A DNA stretch of 64,000 nucleotides. Source: Paludicola sp. MB14-C6. Lineage in GTDB: Bacteria > Bacillota > Clostridia > Oscillospirales > Ruminococcaceae. This document shows, piece after piece, positions 16,826 to 26,687 of this stretch; the stretch's first letter is position 1; the number at the start of each line of letters is the position of its first letter. Made by a program: the position numbers and the translations under genes. The notes under the pieces are model-generated. The model saw only the letters and a list, made by a program, of their open reading frames with translations. It was not told the origin of the DNA and searched no databases. The DNA lies in NCBI RefSeq assembly GCF_030908625.1, contig NZ_CP133133.1, positions 1,736,001 to 1,800,000 of the forward strand, written 5' to 3'.

Positions 16826-17969
16826 CGATATTGTAGTGAAAAACGGTCAAAAGCTTCGTTGTGGTTATACAACGGGGAGTTGTGCGACAGCGGCGACAGC
16901 CGCTGCAACACAAATGATTCTATCAGGGCAGCGAGTTGATCATATAAAAATTATGCTACCAAACTCAAACGAGGCTTTATTTGAAGTAAATGATATTAAC
17001 ATAGGAGAAAACTTTGCCTCTTGCAGTGTGCAAAAAGATGCAGGAGATGATCCCGATGTAACCGATGGAATAAGGATTTTTTCAAAGGTCATGTTATGTG
17101 ATAAAGGAATCCATATTAAAGGTGGAAAGGGCGTTGGCTTAGTAACAAGCAAAGGTTTGCAATGTGAAGTTGGCGAGCCTGCTATCAATCCCGTTCCAAA
17201 AAAAATGATAACGCAAAATGCACAAAAGATATGCGAGAAATATTCCTATGATAAAGGATTGGAAATAACAATATCCGCTCAAAACGGAGAAGAAATTGCA
17301 AAAAAAACGTTTAATCCAAGACTCGGAATAGTAGGCGGAATTTCTATTTTAGGTACAACCGGAATCGTTGAGCCTATGAGTGAAAAAGCGCTTATTGATA
17401 CAATTAAGGTATTGATTGATAAGCAAAAAGTGAAAAATGAAAAATTGATATTGATTTCACCAGGTAATTACGGAAGAGATTATTGTAAAAATGTCTTACA
17501 TTTTGATATTGATAAAGGAATTAAATTTTCAAACTATATTGGTGAAACACTGGACTACTTGGTCTATAGCGGATTTGAAAAAGTCTTACTTGTCGGACAT
17601 ATTGGAAAGCTTGTTAAAATTGCAGGCGGAATTATGAATACCCATTCTTCATATGCTGATTGTAGAATGGAAATTTTAGCAGCTCATTCAGCTATGGCTG
17701 GAGCTACTAGCGTAACAATAAAACAGATAATGAACTGTAAAACAACGGATGAAGCAATCGAAATAATAGAAAAAGCGGGATTGAAAAATCAAGTTTTTGC
17801 TTCAATAAAAGAAAAAATACAGTTTCATATAGATTATAGAACTAAAGGTAAAATGCAGGTTGAATTTTATATTTTTTCAACGGATGATAGCATTATTACG
17901 CAAACAGAAAATGCAGACGAATTTGCAAAAGAAATAAGGGGTATTGAAGATGAAAGCGAAATTCTATAG
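16812..17969 (+). CDS. cbiD: Cobalt-precorrin-5B (C1)-methyltransferase
   Basis: 385 aa. Methylates C1 of cobalt-precorrin-5B in the anaerobic corrin pathway. The N-terminal LRCGYTTGSCATAATAAA is the CbiD hallmark. The start GTG 16812 is chosen for the GGGAG box and the family N-terminus; an ATG 19 codons earlier lies deep in cbiO without a ribosome site. Overlaps cbiO and cbiL. Confidence 0.94.
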   Translation: MNKNNDIVVKNGQKLRCGYTTGSCATAATAAATQMILSGQRVDHIKIMLPNSNEALFEVNDINIGENFASCSVQKDAGDDPDVTDGIRIFSKVMLCDKGIHIKGGKGVGLVTSKGLQCEVGEPAINPVPKKMITQNAQKICEKYSYDKGLEITISAQNGEEIAKKTFNPRLGIVGGISILGTTGIVEPMSEKALIDTIKVLIDKQKVKNEKLILISPGNYGRDYCKNVLHFDIDKGIKFSNYIGETLDYLVYSGFEKVLLVGHIGKLVKIAGGIMNTHSSYADCRMEILAAHSAMAGATSVTIKQIMNCKTTDEAIEIIEKAGLKNQVFASIKEKIQFHIDYRTKGKMQVEFYIFSTDDSIITQTENADEFAKEIRGIEDESEIL

Positions 17970-18624
17970 CGTGGGTACAGGTCCTGGTGATCCGAAATTA
18001 ATAACATATAAAGCGGTTGAAGTAATAAGAAATTGCGATATTATTGCAGTTCCAAACAGCGGTGCAAGTGAAAATGCCGTATTGAAAATTGTGGCAGAGC
18101 ATATTAAGGATAAAGAAATAATCTATTGCGATATGCCTATGATTCGAGATAAAGCTAAATTAGAGGAATATCATCAATCTGCGGCAAATTTGCTGGCAAG
18201 TTATCTCGACCAAAACAAGAGTGTTGCCTTTTTAACATTGGGCGATCCTACCATCTATTCTACAACGCTATATGTTCATCAAAAGCTTCAAAATATGGGC
18301 TATGAAGCTGAAATTATTTCGGGCGTTCCGTCTTTTTGTGCAGTCGCAGCAAAGTTAAACATTCCTCTTTGTGAGGGGGGAGAGCCGCTTCACATCATTC
18401 CTGCTTCATACGAAGATACCGAACAAGCAGTAAATTACAATGGAAATAAAGTATTGATGAAATCGGGAAAAAGTATAGCTAAAATCAAAGAACTACTGAA
18501 TGAAAAGCAAGCACAGTCTGTGGAATGCTGTGGAATGGAAAATGAAAAAATACACAAATCCCTTGATACATTAGATGAAAATTCAAGCTACTTTAATGTT
18601 ATAATTGTAAAGGAGAAAAAATGA
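17950..18624 (+). CDS. cbiL: Cobalt-factor II C20-methyltransferase
   Basis: 224 aa SAM-dependent tetrapyrrole methylase. The N-terminal VGTGPGDPKLIT is the family SAM/substrate loop, and LTLGDPTIYST and IISGVPSFCAVAA place it in the CbiL/CobI group that methylates C20. ATG 17950 follows AAGGGG at 8 nt; a TTG two codons earlier is the alternative. Overlaps cbiD by 20 nt and cbiF by 4 nt. Confidence 0.92.
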   Translation: MKAKFYSVGTGPGDPKLITYKAVEVIRNCDIIAVPNSGASENAVLKIVAEHIKDKEIIYCDMPMIRDKAKLEEYHQSAANLLASYLDQNKSVAFLTLGDPTIYSTTLYVHQKLQNMGYEAEIISGVPSFCAVAAKLNIPLCEGGEPLHIIPASYEDTEQAVNYNGNKVLMKSGKSIAKIKELLNEKQAQSVECCGMENEKIHKSLDTLDENSSYFNVIIVKEKK

Positions 18625-19385
18625 TGGTTTATTTTATAGGTGCAGGGCCGGGTGCGGTTGATTTAATTACAGTTAGAGGAAAGCAAAAGCTTGAAGAGGC
18701 TGATGTTGTAATATATGCGGGCTCGCTTGTGAATCCCGAACTATTAACATATACAAAATCCAATTGTGAAATCTATAATAGTGCAAAAATGACATTGGAA
18801 GAAGTTATCGACGTTATGGTAAAAGCCGAAAAAGAGAACAAAATGACGGTACGACTTCATACTGGTGATCCATGCATTTATGGTGCAATTAGAGAACAAA
18901 TGGACTTGCTTGATGGCTATGATATTGAATATACCGTTGTACCTGGTGTAAGCTCATTTATCGGTGCAGCATCTGCTTTAAAAGCGGAATTTACGTTGCC
19001 TGATGTAAGCCAAACGGTGATATTAACCCGTATGGCAGGCAGGACTCCAGTTCCCGAAAAAGAAGATATTGAAAAGCTTGCTTCACACAATGCAACAATG
19101 GTAGTCTTTTTAACAAGTACAATGCTTGGCGAATTGTCAAAGCGTCTGATAGATGGTGGATATAAAGAAGATACTCCGGCGGCTATTGTTTATAAAGCTA
19201 CTTGGCCTGATGAAAAGGTTATTATTACTACCGTTAAGGATATTGAAAAAGCTGCATTGGATAACGATATTCACAAAATGGCACTTATTATGGTAGGTGG
19301 ATTTTTAGGAGATCGCTATTCACGTTCTAAGCTATATGATAAATATTTTACGCATGAATTTAGAGAGGCAGTAAAATGCGAATAG
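18621..19385 (+). CDS. cbiF: Cobalt-precorrin-4 (C11)-methyltransferase
   Basis: 254 aa tetrapyrrole methylase. GAGPGAVDLITVRG at the start, RLHTGDPCIYGAI (about 77-89) and VPGVSSFIGAASAL are typical of CbiF/CobM, which methylates C11 before ring contraction is completed. ATG overlaps the cbiL stop (ATGA). Confidence 0.94.
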   Translation: MMVYFIGAGPGAVDLITVRGKQKLEEADVVIYAGSLVNPELLTYTKSNCEIYNSAKMTLEEVIDVMVKAEKENKMTVRLHTGDPCIYGAIREQMDLLDGYDIEYTVVPGVSSFIGAASALKAEFTLPDVSQTVILTRMAGRTPVPEKEDIEKLASHNATMVVFLTSTMLGELSKRLIDGGYKEDTPAAIVYKATWPDEKVIITTVKDIEKAALDNDIHKMALIMVGGFLGDRYSRSKLYDKYFTHEFREAVKCE

Positions 19386-20365
19386 GATTGCTTTGTTTTA
19401 CAAGTAATGGTGAAGCAGTTGCAAACAAAATTGCAACGATAGAAAATATTGAATTTACGATATATGATAAAGCTACTCAAAATGTAAAAGAATTCGTAAA
19501 AGACTGTTTTTTATTGGATGGTATTATTTTTATTGGTGCGGTAGGCATTGCTGTAAGATTGATTGCACCATATATAAAATCAAAAGATACCGATCCTGCT
19601 GTGATTGTAATTGATGAATTAGGCAAATATGTTATTCCAATTTTATCGGGACATATAGGTGGTGCAAATAAGCTTGCTCAAACGACTGCCGACTTTTTAA
19701 ATGCAACTCCGATTATTACAACAGCAACCGATTTAAACAATGTCTTTGCGGTTGACGTTTGGAGCACAAATTCAAACTGTGTGATACCAGATATATCAAA
19801 AATTAAGTATATTTCCTCTGCATTATTAAAAGGCGAACAAGTTGGCTTTGCAAGTGATTTTGAATGTGGCGATCCACTTCCCGATGGTGTAGTGAAAAGT
19901 GATAATTTCAATATAGGTATTATGGTTTCTTTGGATGAAAAGAAACATCCATTTGATATTACCCTTAACGTGATTCCAAAAATAATAACCATAGGAGTAG
20001 GCTGCAAAAAAAATACTGATGCAAAAGTATTTGAACAATATGTTTTAGATACACTTCAAAACCTTGCCATTTCAATGAAAGCGGTAAAAGAAATTGCTTC
20101 TATTGATTTAAAAAAAGAGGAAGAATGTATCATACAATTTTGTAATAAATATAAAATACCGTTTCAAACTTATACTTCAGACGAACTTTCTAAAGTAAAA
20201 GGCGATTTTTCGTACTCCGAGTTTGTAAAGAAAACAACAGGAGTCGATAACGTATGTGAACGAAGTGCGGTAATGAAAAACGGTGGAGAATTGATATTAA
20301 AGAAACAATCAAATAATGGTATGACAATAGCCATATCAACTGAAAAATGGGGATGTAAATTTTGA
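19376..20365 (+). CDS. cbiG: Cobalt-precorrin-5A hydrolase
   Basis: 329 aa. Opens the delta-lactone of cobalt-precorrin-5A, releasing acetaldehyde. Central motif GAVGIAVRLIAPYIK, then VIVIDELGKYVIPILSGHIGGAN; the C-terminal domain starts with GVGCKKNTDA. Overlaps cbiF by 10 nt and hemA by 4 nt. Confidence 0.93.
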   Translation: MRIGLLCFTSNGEAVANKIATIENIEFTIYDKATQNVKEFVKDCFLLDGIIFIGAVGIAVRLIAPYIKSKDTDPAVIVIDELGKYVIPILSGHIGGANKLAQTTADFLNATPIITTATDLNNVFAVDVWSTNSNCVIPDISKIKYISSALLKGEQVGFASDFECGDPLPDGVVKSDNFNIGIMVSLDEKKHPFDITLNVIPKIITIGVGCKKNTDAKVFEQYVLDTLQNLAISMKAVKEIASIDLKKEEECIIQFCNKYKIPFQTYTSDELSKVKGDFSYSEFVKKTTGVDNVCERSAVMKNGGELILKKQSNNGMTIAISTEKWGCKF

Positions 20366-21369
20366 ATGTACGAATGGCAGGAATAGATTATTCCATGGCA
20401 GGGCTTCATATAAGAGAAAAATTTTCTTTTACAAAATCCTGCCAAAATAAAATATATGAAAAGCTTAAATTGAATGAAAATATTCTTGGTTCGGTTATTG
20501 TTTCAACTTGCAACCGTACAGAGATTTACCTTTCTTGTGTTGATGGATATGAAGCAAATCCATTTGAAATCATATGTTCAATAATAGATGCTGACTATTT
20601 GAAATATCAAAACTTGCACAAAGCTCGTCAAGGTGAAGATTTATTTTGGCATTTATGCAGGCTTTCATGTGGCGCAAAATCTCAAATATGGGGCGAAGAT
20701 CAAATTATTACGCAAGTTAAAAACTCCCTTATACTTGCAAGAGAAAATAATGCAACGGATAATATTTTGGAGGTGCTTTTTAGAACCGCAATAACTTGTG
20801 CTAAGAAAATTAAAACCAAAATTAAATTTTCAAATTCTGAGAATACGGTTGCATTAAAAACGCTTTCGGTTTTGAATAAACATAAGGATATCGGAAATAA
20901 AGTTCTCGTAATCGGAAATGGTGAAGTAGGAAAATTAGTTGCGAAAACACTCATTGAAAATGAGTATGACGTTACAATGACATTACGACAATATAAGTAT
21001 TCTGATGTTCAGCTTCCAATAGGAGCAAAAGCAATTGATTATGCTGAAAGATATGAGAATATGGCTGATTTTGATATATTAATAAGCTGTACATTAAGCC
21101 CTCATTTTACTGTTGAGAAAGAAAAACTTTTATTGGTAAAAAGTTATCCGAAGATTATGATTGATCTAGCAGTACCTCGTGATATTGAATCGGATATTGC
21201 TGACCTTGGAAATATTACATTGTATGATATTGATACAATAGGTAAAGACGCAATCAATAAATCTCATGCACAACAACTCGAAGAAATTGATGCTATCATA
21301 GAAAAATATCATGGCGATTTTATAAAATGGAAAAACTATTCGAAAAATAAGGAGCTAGTTACAATTTGA
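20362..21369 (+). CDS. hemA: Glutamyl-tRNA reductase, short form
   Basis: 335 aa. Reduces glutamyl-tRNA to glutamate-1-semialdehyde with NADPH. The catalytic Cys50 lies in STCNRTEIY, GAKSQIWGEDQI is the conserved substrate region, and the Rossmann loop VIGNGEVGKL is intact. The usual length is about 400-430 aa; here most of the C-terminal dimerisation domain is missing, the protein ending at about KWKNYSKNKE. TTG start (20362), matched to the family N-terminus, overlaps the cbiG stop. Confidence 0.9.
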   Translation: MNVRMAGIDYSMAGLHIREKFSFTKSCQNKIYEKLKLNENILGSVIVSTCNRTEIYLSCVDGYEANPFEIICSIIDADYLKYQNLHKARQGEDLFWHLCRLSCGAKSQIWGEDQIITQVKNSLILARENNATDNILEVLFRTAITCAKKIKTKIKFSNSENTVALKTLSVLNKHKDIGNKVLVIGNGEVGKLVAKTLIENEYDVTMTLRQYKYSDVQLPIGAKAIDYAERYENMADFDILISCTLSPHFTVEKEKLLLVKSYPKIMIDLAVPRDIESDIADLGNITLYDIDTIGKDAINKSHAQQLEEIDAIIEKYHGDFIKWKNYSKNKELVTI

Positions 21370-22094
21370 AAAAGATATATGTAGTAGGAATCGGCCCTGG
21401 CAATGAAATATTTATGACAAATGAAGCAAAAACTGCAATACAAGATAGCGATGTTATCGTTGGATATGACCTATATGTTGAGCTGATAAAAGAATTGGTA
21501 AGCGGTAAAACGGTGGAATCAACACCTATGAAAAAGGAAGTTGACCGTTGTAAAATCGCACTTGAATACGCTCTAAAAGGACAAACGGTTTCAATGGTAT
21601 GCAGTGGCGACGCTGGTGTTTATGGTATGGCGGGAATCATGATTGAAGTAGCACAAGAAAATCCCGAGGTTGAAATTCAAGTTGTTTCCGGAATTACTGC
21701 CGCTTGTTCAAGTGCCGCAGTGTTGGGTGCTCCGTTGATTCATGATTTTGCAATTGTAAGTTTAAGCGACCTTTTAACCCCTTGGGAAAAAATCGAAAAA
21801 AGATTAAGACTGGCTTCTGATGCTGATTTTGTAATCTGTTTATATAATCCTTCCAGTAAAAAACGACATGATTATCTTAAAAAGGCTTGTGAGCAAATGC
21901 TGTTGTTCAAATCCCCAGATACCAAATGCGGATATGTTAAAAATATCGGAAGAGAAGGGCAATCCTATACATTATGTACGTTGCAGGAGCTGAAAGATAA
22001 AGAGGTTGACATGTTTACAACCGTAATAGTAGGAAACAGCCAAACAAAAGTAGTAAACGGAAAGCTTGTAACACCAAGGGGCTATCATCTATAA
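21366..22094 (+). CDS. cbiH: Cobalt-precorrin-3 (C17)-methyltransferase
   Basis: 242 aa tetrapyrrole methylase. VGIGPGNEIFMT at the start, VCSGDAGVYGMAGIM, VVSGITAACSSAAVLGAPL and DFAIVSLSDLLTPW are characteristic of CbiH/CobJ, which methylates C17 with ring contraction. TTG start overlapping the hemA stop. Confidence 0.93.
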   Translation: MKKIYVVGIGPGNEIFMTNEAKTAIQDSDVIVGYDLYVELIKELVSGKTVESTPMKKEVDRCKIALEYALKGQTVSMVCSGDAGVYGMAGIMIEVAQENPEVEIQVVSGITAACSSAAVLGAPLIHDFAIVSLSDLLTPWEKIEKRLRLASDADFVICLYNPSSKKRHDYLKKACEQMLLFKSPDTKCGYVKNIGREGQSYTLCTLQELKDKEVDMFTTVIVGNSQTKVVNGKLVTPRGYHL

Positions 22095-22114
22095 AGCTAT
22101 AAGGAGGCGTTTTG

Positions 22115-23362
22115 ATGGATAAGAAACCAATATTGCTTTTTGCAGGAACAACAGAAGGACGCCTGCTATTTAACGAGCTTACGGACAAAGGCGTTTTGAT
22201 AGATGTGTGTGTTGCAACTGAATATGGGAAAGAAGTAATTGATGAAAAAAGTGAACACGTATTTGCAAAAAGGCTGAATATTGATGAAATGAAAACGCTG
22301 ATGCAAAACAATAGCTATGCATTGGTTATCGATGCAACCCATCCTTACGCAGAATTAGTAACTCAAAATATAAAAGCTGCTTGTGAAGCACTTCGTATTC
22401 CTTACATCCGACTACTGAGAAAAGAAAGCAATTATTCAGATGTAATCTATTGCGAGAATATAGATGATGCTGTAGCATATTTATCGCTGCATGAAGGAAA
22501 TGTTTTATCTACAATAGGCAGTAAAGAGCTTAACCACCTTACAACTATTCCAGAGTTTGAAAAAAGAATTTTTGCTAGAATATTACCCTTACCCGATGCA
22601 GTTACTTCTTGTTTTGATATGGGTTTTAAGGGAAGCAATTTAATATGTATGCAAGGACCATTTCCCTATGAAATGAATGTTGCAATGCTCAAACAATATA
22701 ACTGTTGCTATCTATTAACAAAAAGCTCAGGAAATACTGGTGGCTTTGATGATAAAATAAAGGCTGCAAAAGATGCAAATGCCAAGGTTGTGTTAATCGG
22801 ACGTCCAACGCAAGAACAGGGGCTTTCTTTAGAAGAAGTAAAAGAATATGTGTTTCATCAGTTTGGCTATCAACATTTTGAAAGAAAAGAGTTGAAAACA
22901 TTCTTCCCTTTCTTTATTGATATTTCAAACAAAAGAGTCCTAGTTGTAGGCGCAGGGAAAATAGCATTACGACGCATTGATACGTTATTAAAATTCAACT
23001 GTAAAATAAAAGTGGTTGCGCCAGAGGCTTTAGATGAGATTACAAAGCTTTCTGCGTTGAATCAAATTGAGTATGAAAAGCGTGGATTTAATCCTAATGA
23101 TATAGACGATATGTTTATTGTAGTCGCCGCTACAGATAACAGAGAAGTAAACCATGATATTGGTGCTTTGGCAAATAGTAAGAATATATATGTAAGCGTT
23201 GCAGACTGCAAAGAAGAATGTAATTTCTATTTTCCTGCAGTGATTGAAACGAACGATACGGTAATAGGGGTAACCGCTGAGGGAAAGTCGCATAAGGCGG
23301 CTTCACAAATGGCGGATCGAATAAGAAAATTGACTAGGAAAGGCAGTGAAGAGAGATCATGA
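22115..23362 (+). CDS. CbiJ-SirC fusion: cobalt-precorrin-6A reductase plus precorrin-2 dehydrogenase
   Basis: 415 aa, two domains. Residues 1 to about 255 are a CbiJ/CobK reductase (LLFAGTTEGRLLF, VIDATHPYAELVT, IGRPTQEQGLSLEEV). From about 260 to the end is a SirC/CysG N-terminal type dehydrogenase (FFPFFIDISNKRVLVVGAGKI), the enzyme that oxidises precorrin-2 to sirohydrochlorin. The fusion joins an early and a later step of the path. Start ATG 22115 after AAGGAGG; overlaps hemC by 4 nt. Confidence 0.9.
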   Translation: MDKKPILLFAGTTEGRLLFNELTDKGVLIDVCVATEYGKEVIDEKSEHVFAKRLNIDEMKTLMQNNSYALVIDATHPYAELVTQNIKAACEALRIPYIRLLRKESNYSDVIYCENIDDAVAYLSLHEGNVLSTIGSKELNHLTTIPEFEKRIFARILPLPDAVTSCFDMGFKGSNLICMQGPFPYEMNVAMLKQYNCCYLLTKSSGNTGGFDDKIKAAKDANAKVVLIGRPTQEQGLSLEEVKEYVFHQFGYQHFERKELKTFFPFFIDISNKRVLVVGAGKIALRRIDTLLKFNCKIKVVAPEALDEITKLSALNQIEYEKRGFNPNDIDDMFIVVAATDNREVNHDIGALANSKNIYVSVADCKEECNFYFPAVIETNDTVIGVTAEGKSHKAASQMADRIRKLTRKGSEERS

Positions 23363-24243
23363 AAATAAAAGTCGGAAGCAGAGAAAGCAAGCTTGCGGTT
23401 ATTCAATCCCAGATCGTGATTGATGCTATAAAAAAGAAGAACCCCGATATTGAGGTTGAACTTGTTACAATGAAAACAACAGGAGATATCATTCTAAATA
23501 AAACTCTTGATAAAATAGGCGGAAAAGGTTTGTTTGTAAAAGAGCTTGATCGTGCTTTATTAAATGGCGATGCAGATATTACAGTACACAGCTTTAAAGA
23601 TATGCCTATGGATGTGGATGAAAGACTTCCGATTGTTGCGGTTTCAAAAAGAGAAGATGCTCGAGATGTATTGATACTTCCAAAAGGACAAACAGAAATT
23701 GATTTTTCAAAACCAATAGGCTGCTCCAGCGCAAGAAGAAGAATACAACTGCAAAAGCTTTATCCTCAATGCACCGTAAAAAGTGTACGAGGAAATGTAC
23801 TAACTCGTCTTGACAAGCTTGATAGCGGTGAATATTCTGCGTTGATATTGGCTTATGCAGGAATAAAAAGGCTTGGCTTGGAAGATAGAGTGAGCCGCAT
23901 ATTTGAAACATCAGAAATTTTACCTGCCGCTTGTCAAGGAATTTTAGCAGTGCAATCCAGAAAAGATTTTGATGTTTCATTTTTAGATGAGTTTTGCGAT
24001 AAAGATACACTTGCAATTTCTATTGCAGAAAGAAGTTTTATCAAAACATTAGATGGCGGTTGTAGTTCTCCCGTTGCAGCATATGGCGTAATAGAAAACG
24101 ATAATATTATTCTCACTGGGCTTTATGTTGAAGACGATGAGAATCAATACATAATCAAATCAAAAACAGCAAACAAGAGCAAAGCCGAAATTTTGGGTAA
24201 AGAGCTTGCAATCGAAATGAGAGAGGGATATATAAATGGCTGA
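23359..24243 (+). CDS. hemC: Hydroxymethylbilane synthase (porphobilinogen deaminase)
   Basis: 294 aa. Polymerises four porphobilinogens. KVGSRESKLAVIQSQ at the start, GLFVKELDRALL, SSARRRIQLQKL and the cofactor cysteine in LDGGCSSPVAA (about residue 234). Between cbiJ-sirC and cobA-hemD, overlapping both. Confidence 0.95.
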   Translation: MKIKVGSRESKLAVIQSQIVIDAIKKKNPDIEVELVTMKTTGDIILNKTLDKIGGKGLFVKELDRALLNGDADITVHSFKDMPMDVDERLPIVAVSKREDARDVLILPKGQTEIDFSKPIGCSSARRRIQLQKLYPQCTVKSVRGNVLTRLDKLDSGEYSALILAYAGIKRLGLEDRVSRIFETSEILPAACQGILAVQSRKDFDVSFLDEFCDKDTLAISIAERSFIKTLDGGCSSPVAAYGVIENDNIILTGLYVEDDENQYIIKSKTANKSKAEILGKELAIEMREGYING

Positions 24244-25741
24244 GTATGGTAAGGTGTTTTTAGTCGGAGCTGGTCCGGGCGATGAAGATATGCTGACTGT
24301 AAAAGCAAAAAGATTGATTGAAAATGCTCAGGTTGTAGTGTTCGACAGGCTTGTAAGTGAGCCAATTATGAATCTAATTCCCGATAGTGCAATTAAAATT
24401 AACGTAGGAAAAAATGTAGGCGATCATCCTGTTCCGCAAGAAGAAATCAATCAAATACTGGTTGATAAAGCCAAAGAGGGCTATGATGTTGTACGCTTAA
24501 AAGGCGGGGATAGCTTCTTATTCGGAAGAGGCGGAGAAGAGCTTGAGCTTTTATGTGAAAACAAGATCAATTTTGAAGTAATACCAGGAATCACTTCTGC
24601 CATTGCGGCAGCTGCATATGCAGGAATACCTGTAACACATAGGGATTATTGCTCCTCACTTCATATCATTACAGGACATAAGAAAAAAGATGGTGCATTA
24701 GATCTTGATTATTCCGCTCTTGTAAAGTTAAATGGAACACTGATTTTTATGATGTCGGTTGCGAATATTGGGGAAATTGCAAAAGGCCTTATGGAGAATG
24801 GAATGTCTCCATCAATGGATTGCGCAATAGTTGAAAACGGAACACGACCAAATCAAAGAAAGTTCGTAGCTGATATTGGAACAATCAAACAAGTAATTGC
24901 AAACAATAATGTAAAATCGCCTGCACTCATTGTTGTTGGTAAGGTGTGCAGCCTAGCTGATAAATTTGATTGGTTTTCCAATCAACCGTTGAGTGGAAAG
25001 CGTATTTTAGTAACAAGGCCAAAAGCAAATTCAAACAAATTGGCTGAAAAGCTGAAAAGCCTAGGCGCAGATGTTATCAGTATAGCGGCAATTAAAACAA
25101 AGCCGATTGACTTTATAATGCCGCAACTAGAAAACTATACAATGCTTATTTTTACAAGCGCAGTTGGCGTTGATGTATTCTTTCAAAAATTATTGAGTTT
25201 GGGGAAAGATACAAGACAATTAAGCGGATTAAAAATTGCGGTAGTCGGAAAAGAAACGGCGAAAGCATTATTAAACTATGGAATTCAAGCAGACTTTATA
25301 CCGAATACTTTTAGTGGGGAAATACTTGCGAAAGAAATGCTGCAAAAAGAAGTGATAGGTCAAACGGATAAACTGCTTTTATTACGTGCAAAAGATGCTT
25401 CAAAAGAACTTACGAACATCTTAAGTGAATATAACATACGTTTTGAAGAAACCGCAGTTTATGAAACGGTATATGAGAAAAATGACAGTATCAATCCTCT
25501 TGATTTTGACTTGGTTACTTTTACAAGCGCAAGCTGTGTAGACGGTTTTATAAATTCAGTCAACAATCCATTTGATTTTTCAACTATTAATGCAGTATGC
25601 ATAGGCGAACAAACTGCAGCAGAAGCAAAAAAATACAATATGAACATAACCATTTCAAAAGAAGCTACAATTGATTCAATGGTTGAATGTATAGGGGGAA
25701 TTTATCATGCTTCAAAGAGCCAGAAGACTCAGAGTAAATAA
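24236..25741 (+). CDS. Uroporphyrinogen-III C-methyltransferase / uroporphyrinogen-III synthase fusion
   Basis: 501 aa bifunctional protein. Residues 1 to about 245 form the SUMT (CobA) domain: VGAGPGDEDMLTVKA, RLKGGDSFLFGRGGEE, VIPGITSAIAAAAYAGIPVT. Residues about 255-495 form HemD (LSGKRILVTRPKAN, FTSAVGVDVFF, VTFTSASCVDGF). Makes and methylates uroporphyrinogen III to precorrin-2. The 3' end overlaps hemB by 35 nt. Confidence 0.94.
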   Translation: MAEYGKVFLVGAGPGDEDMLTVKAKRLIENAQVVVFDRLVSEPIMNLIPDSAIKINVGKNVGDHPVPQEEINQILVDKAKEGYDVVRLKGGDSFLFGRGGEELELLCENKINFEVIPGITSAIAAAAYAGIPVTHRDYCSSLHIITGHKKKDGALDLDYSALVKLNGTLIFMMSVANIGEIAKGLMENGMSPSMDCAIVENGTRPNQRKFVADIGTIKQVIANNNVKSPALIVVGKVCSLADKFDWFSNQPLSGKRILVTRPKANSNKLAEKLKSLGADVISIAAIKTKPIDFIMPQLENYTMLIFTSAVGVDVFFQKLLSLGKDTRQLSGLKIAVVGKETAKALLNYGIQADFIPNTFSGEILAKEMLQKEVIGQTDKLLLLRAKDASKELTNILSEYNIRFEETAVYETVYEKNDSINPLDFDLVTFTSASCVDGFINSVNNPFDFSTINAVCIGEQTAAEAKKYNMNITISKEATIDSMVECIGGIYHASKSQKTQSK

Positions 25742-26687
25742 AGATATAAGAGATATGGCAAGGGAGACAAGAGTAAGTAAAAATACTTTAATACTTCCTA
25801 TGTTCTTAAAAGAAGGCAAAAACATAAAAGATGAAATTTCATCTCTGGATCATCATTATCATTACAGCCCAGACAGAATTTTTGAAGGGATTGAGGAAGG
25901 CTTAAAAGCAGGAGTAAACAAATTCTTGCTTTTTGGATTACCTAACCATAAAGATGAAGTAGGCTGTGAAGCATATAGCGATAGCGGAATTGTACAGCAA
26001 GGGTTAAGAGCAATTAAAGATCGCTATAAAGATGAAGTTTATTTGATTACCGATATTTGTATGTGCGAATATACTTCACATGGACATTGCGGAATTTTAC
26101 AGGATGAATATGTAAACAACGATAAAACGCTTGAATATCTTGCAGAAATTGCAGTTTCTCATGCTAATGCGGGTGCTGATATGGTTGCACCATCTGATAT
26201 GATGGATGGAAGAATTCTTTCTATGCGAAACGCACTCGATCAGAATGGATATACTGAAACTCCAATTATGTCTTATGCAGTTAAATATGCTTCTTCCTTT
26301 TATGGACCATTTAGAGCGGCAGCAGATTCAGCGCCAAGCTTTGGCGATAGAAAAAGCTATCAAATGGATTATCACAATATAAAAGAAGGACTAAAAGAAG
26401 CAAAAACCGATGAGCAAGAGGGCGCCGACATTATTATGGTTAAGCCTGCTATGTCATATCTTGATGTCATAAAAAAAGTATCTGAAAATACGAATCTTCC
26501 CGTTGCTGCATACAGCGTAAGCGGTGAATATGCAATGATAAAAGCGGCAGCAAAAATGGGGCTTATCAATGAATATGGTGTTATGTGTGAAAGTGCCATT
26601 TCTATTTATCGTGCAGGTGCCGATATTCTCATTACATACTTTGCAAAAGAACTTGCGGAAGCTATGAGAAAAGGAGATATTGGATAA
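25707..26687 (+). CDS. hemB: Delta-aminolevulinic acid dehydratase (porphobilinogen synthase)
   Basis: 326 aa. Condenses two 5-aminolevulinates. Starts RARRLRVNKDIRDM; zinc-type cysteine cluster DICMCEYTSHGHCG; Schiff-base lysines in YAVKYASSFYGPF and MVKPAMSYLD. The start lies 35 nt inside cobA-hemD. The stop (TAATG) shares its last base with the hemL start. Confidence 0.96.
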   Translation: MLQRARRLRVNKDIRDMARETRVSKNTLILPMFLKEGKNIKDEISSLDHHYHYSPDRIFEGIEEGLKAGVNKFLLFGLPNHKDEVGCEAYSDSGIVQQGLRAIKDRYKDEVYLITDICMCEYTSHGHCGILQDEYVNNDKTLEYLAEIAVSHANAGADMVAPSDMMDGRILSMRNALDQNGYTETPIMSYAVKYASSFYGPFRAAADSAPSFGDRKSYQMDYHNIKEGLKEAKTDEQEGADIIMVKPAMSYLDVIKKVSENTNLPVAAYSVSGEYAMIKAAAKMGLINEYGVMCESAISIYRAGADILITYFAKELAEAMRKGDIG

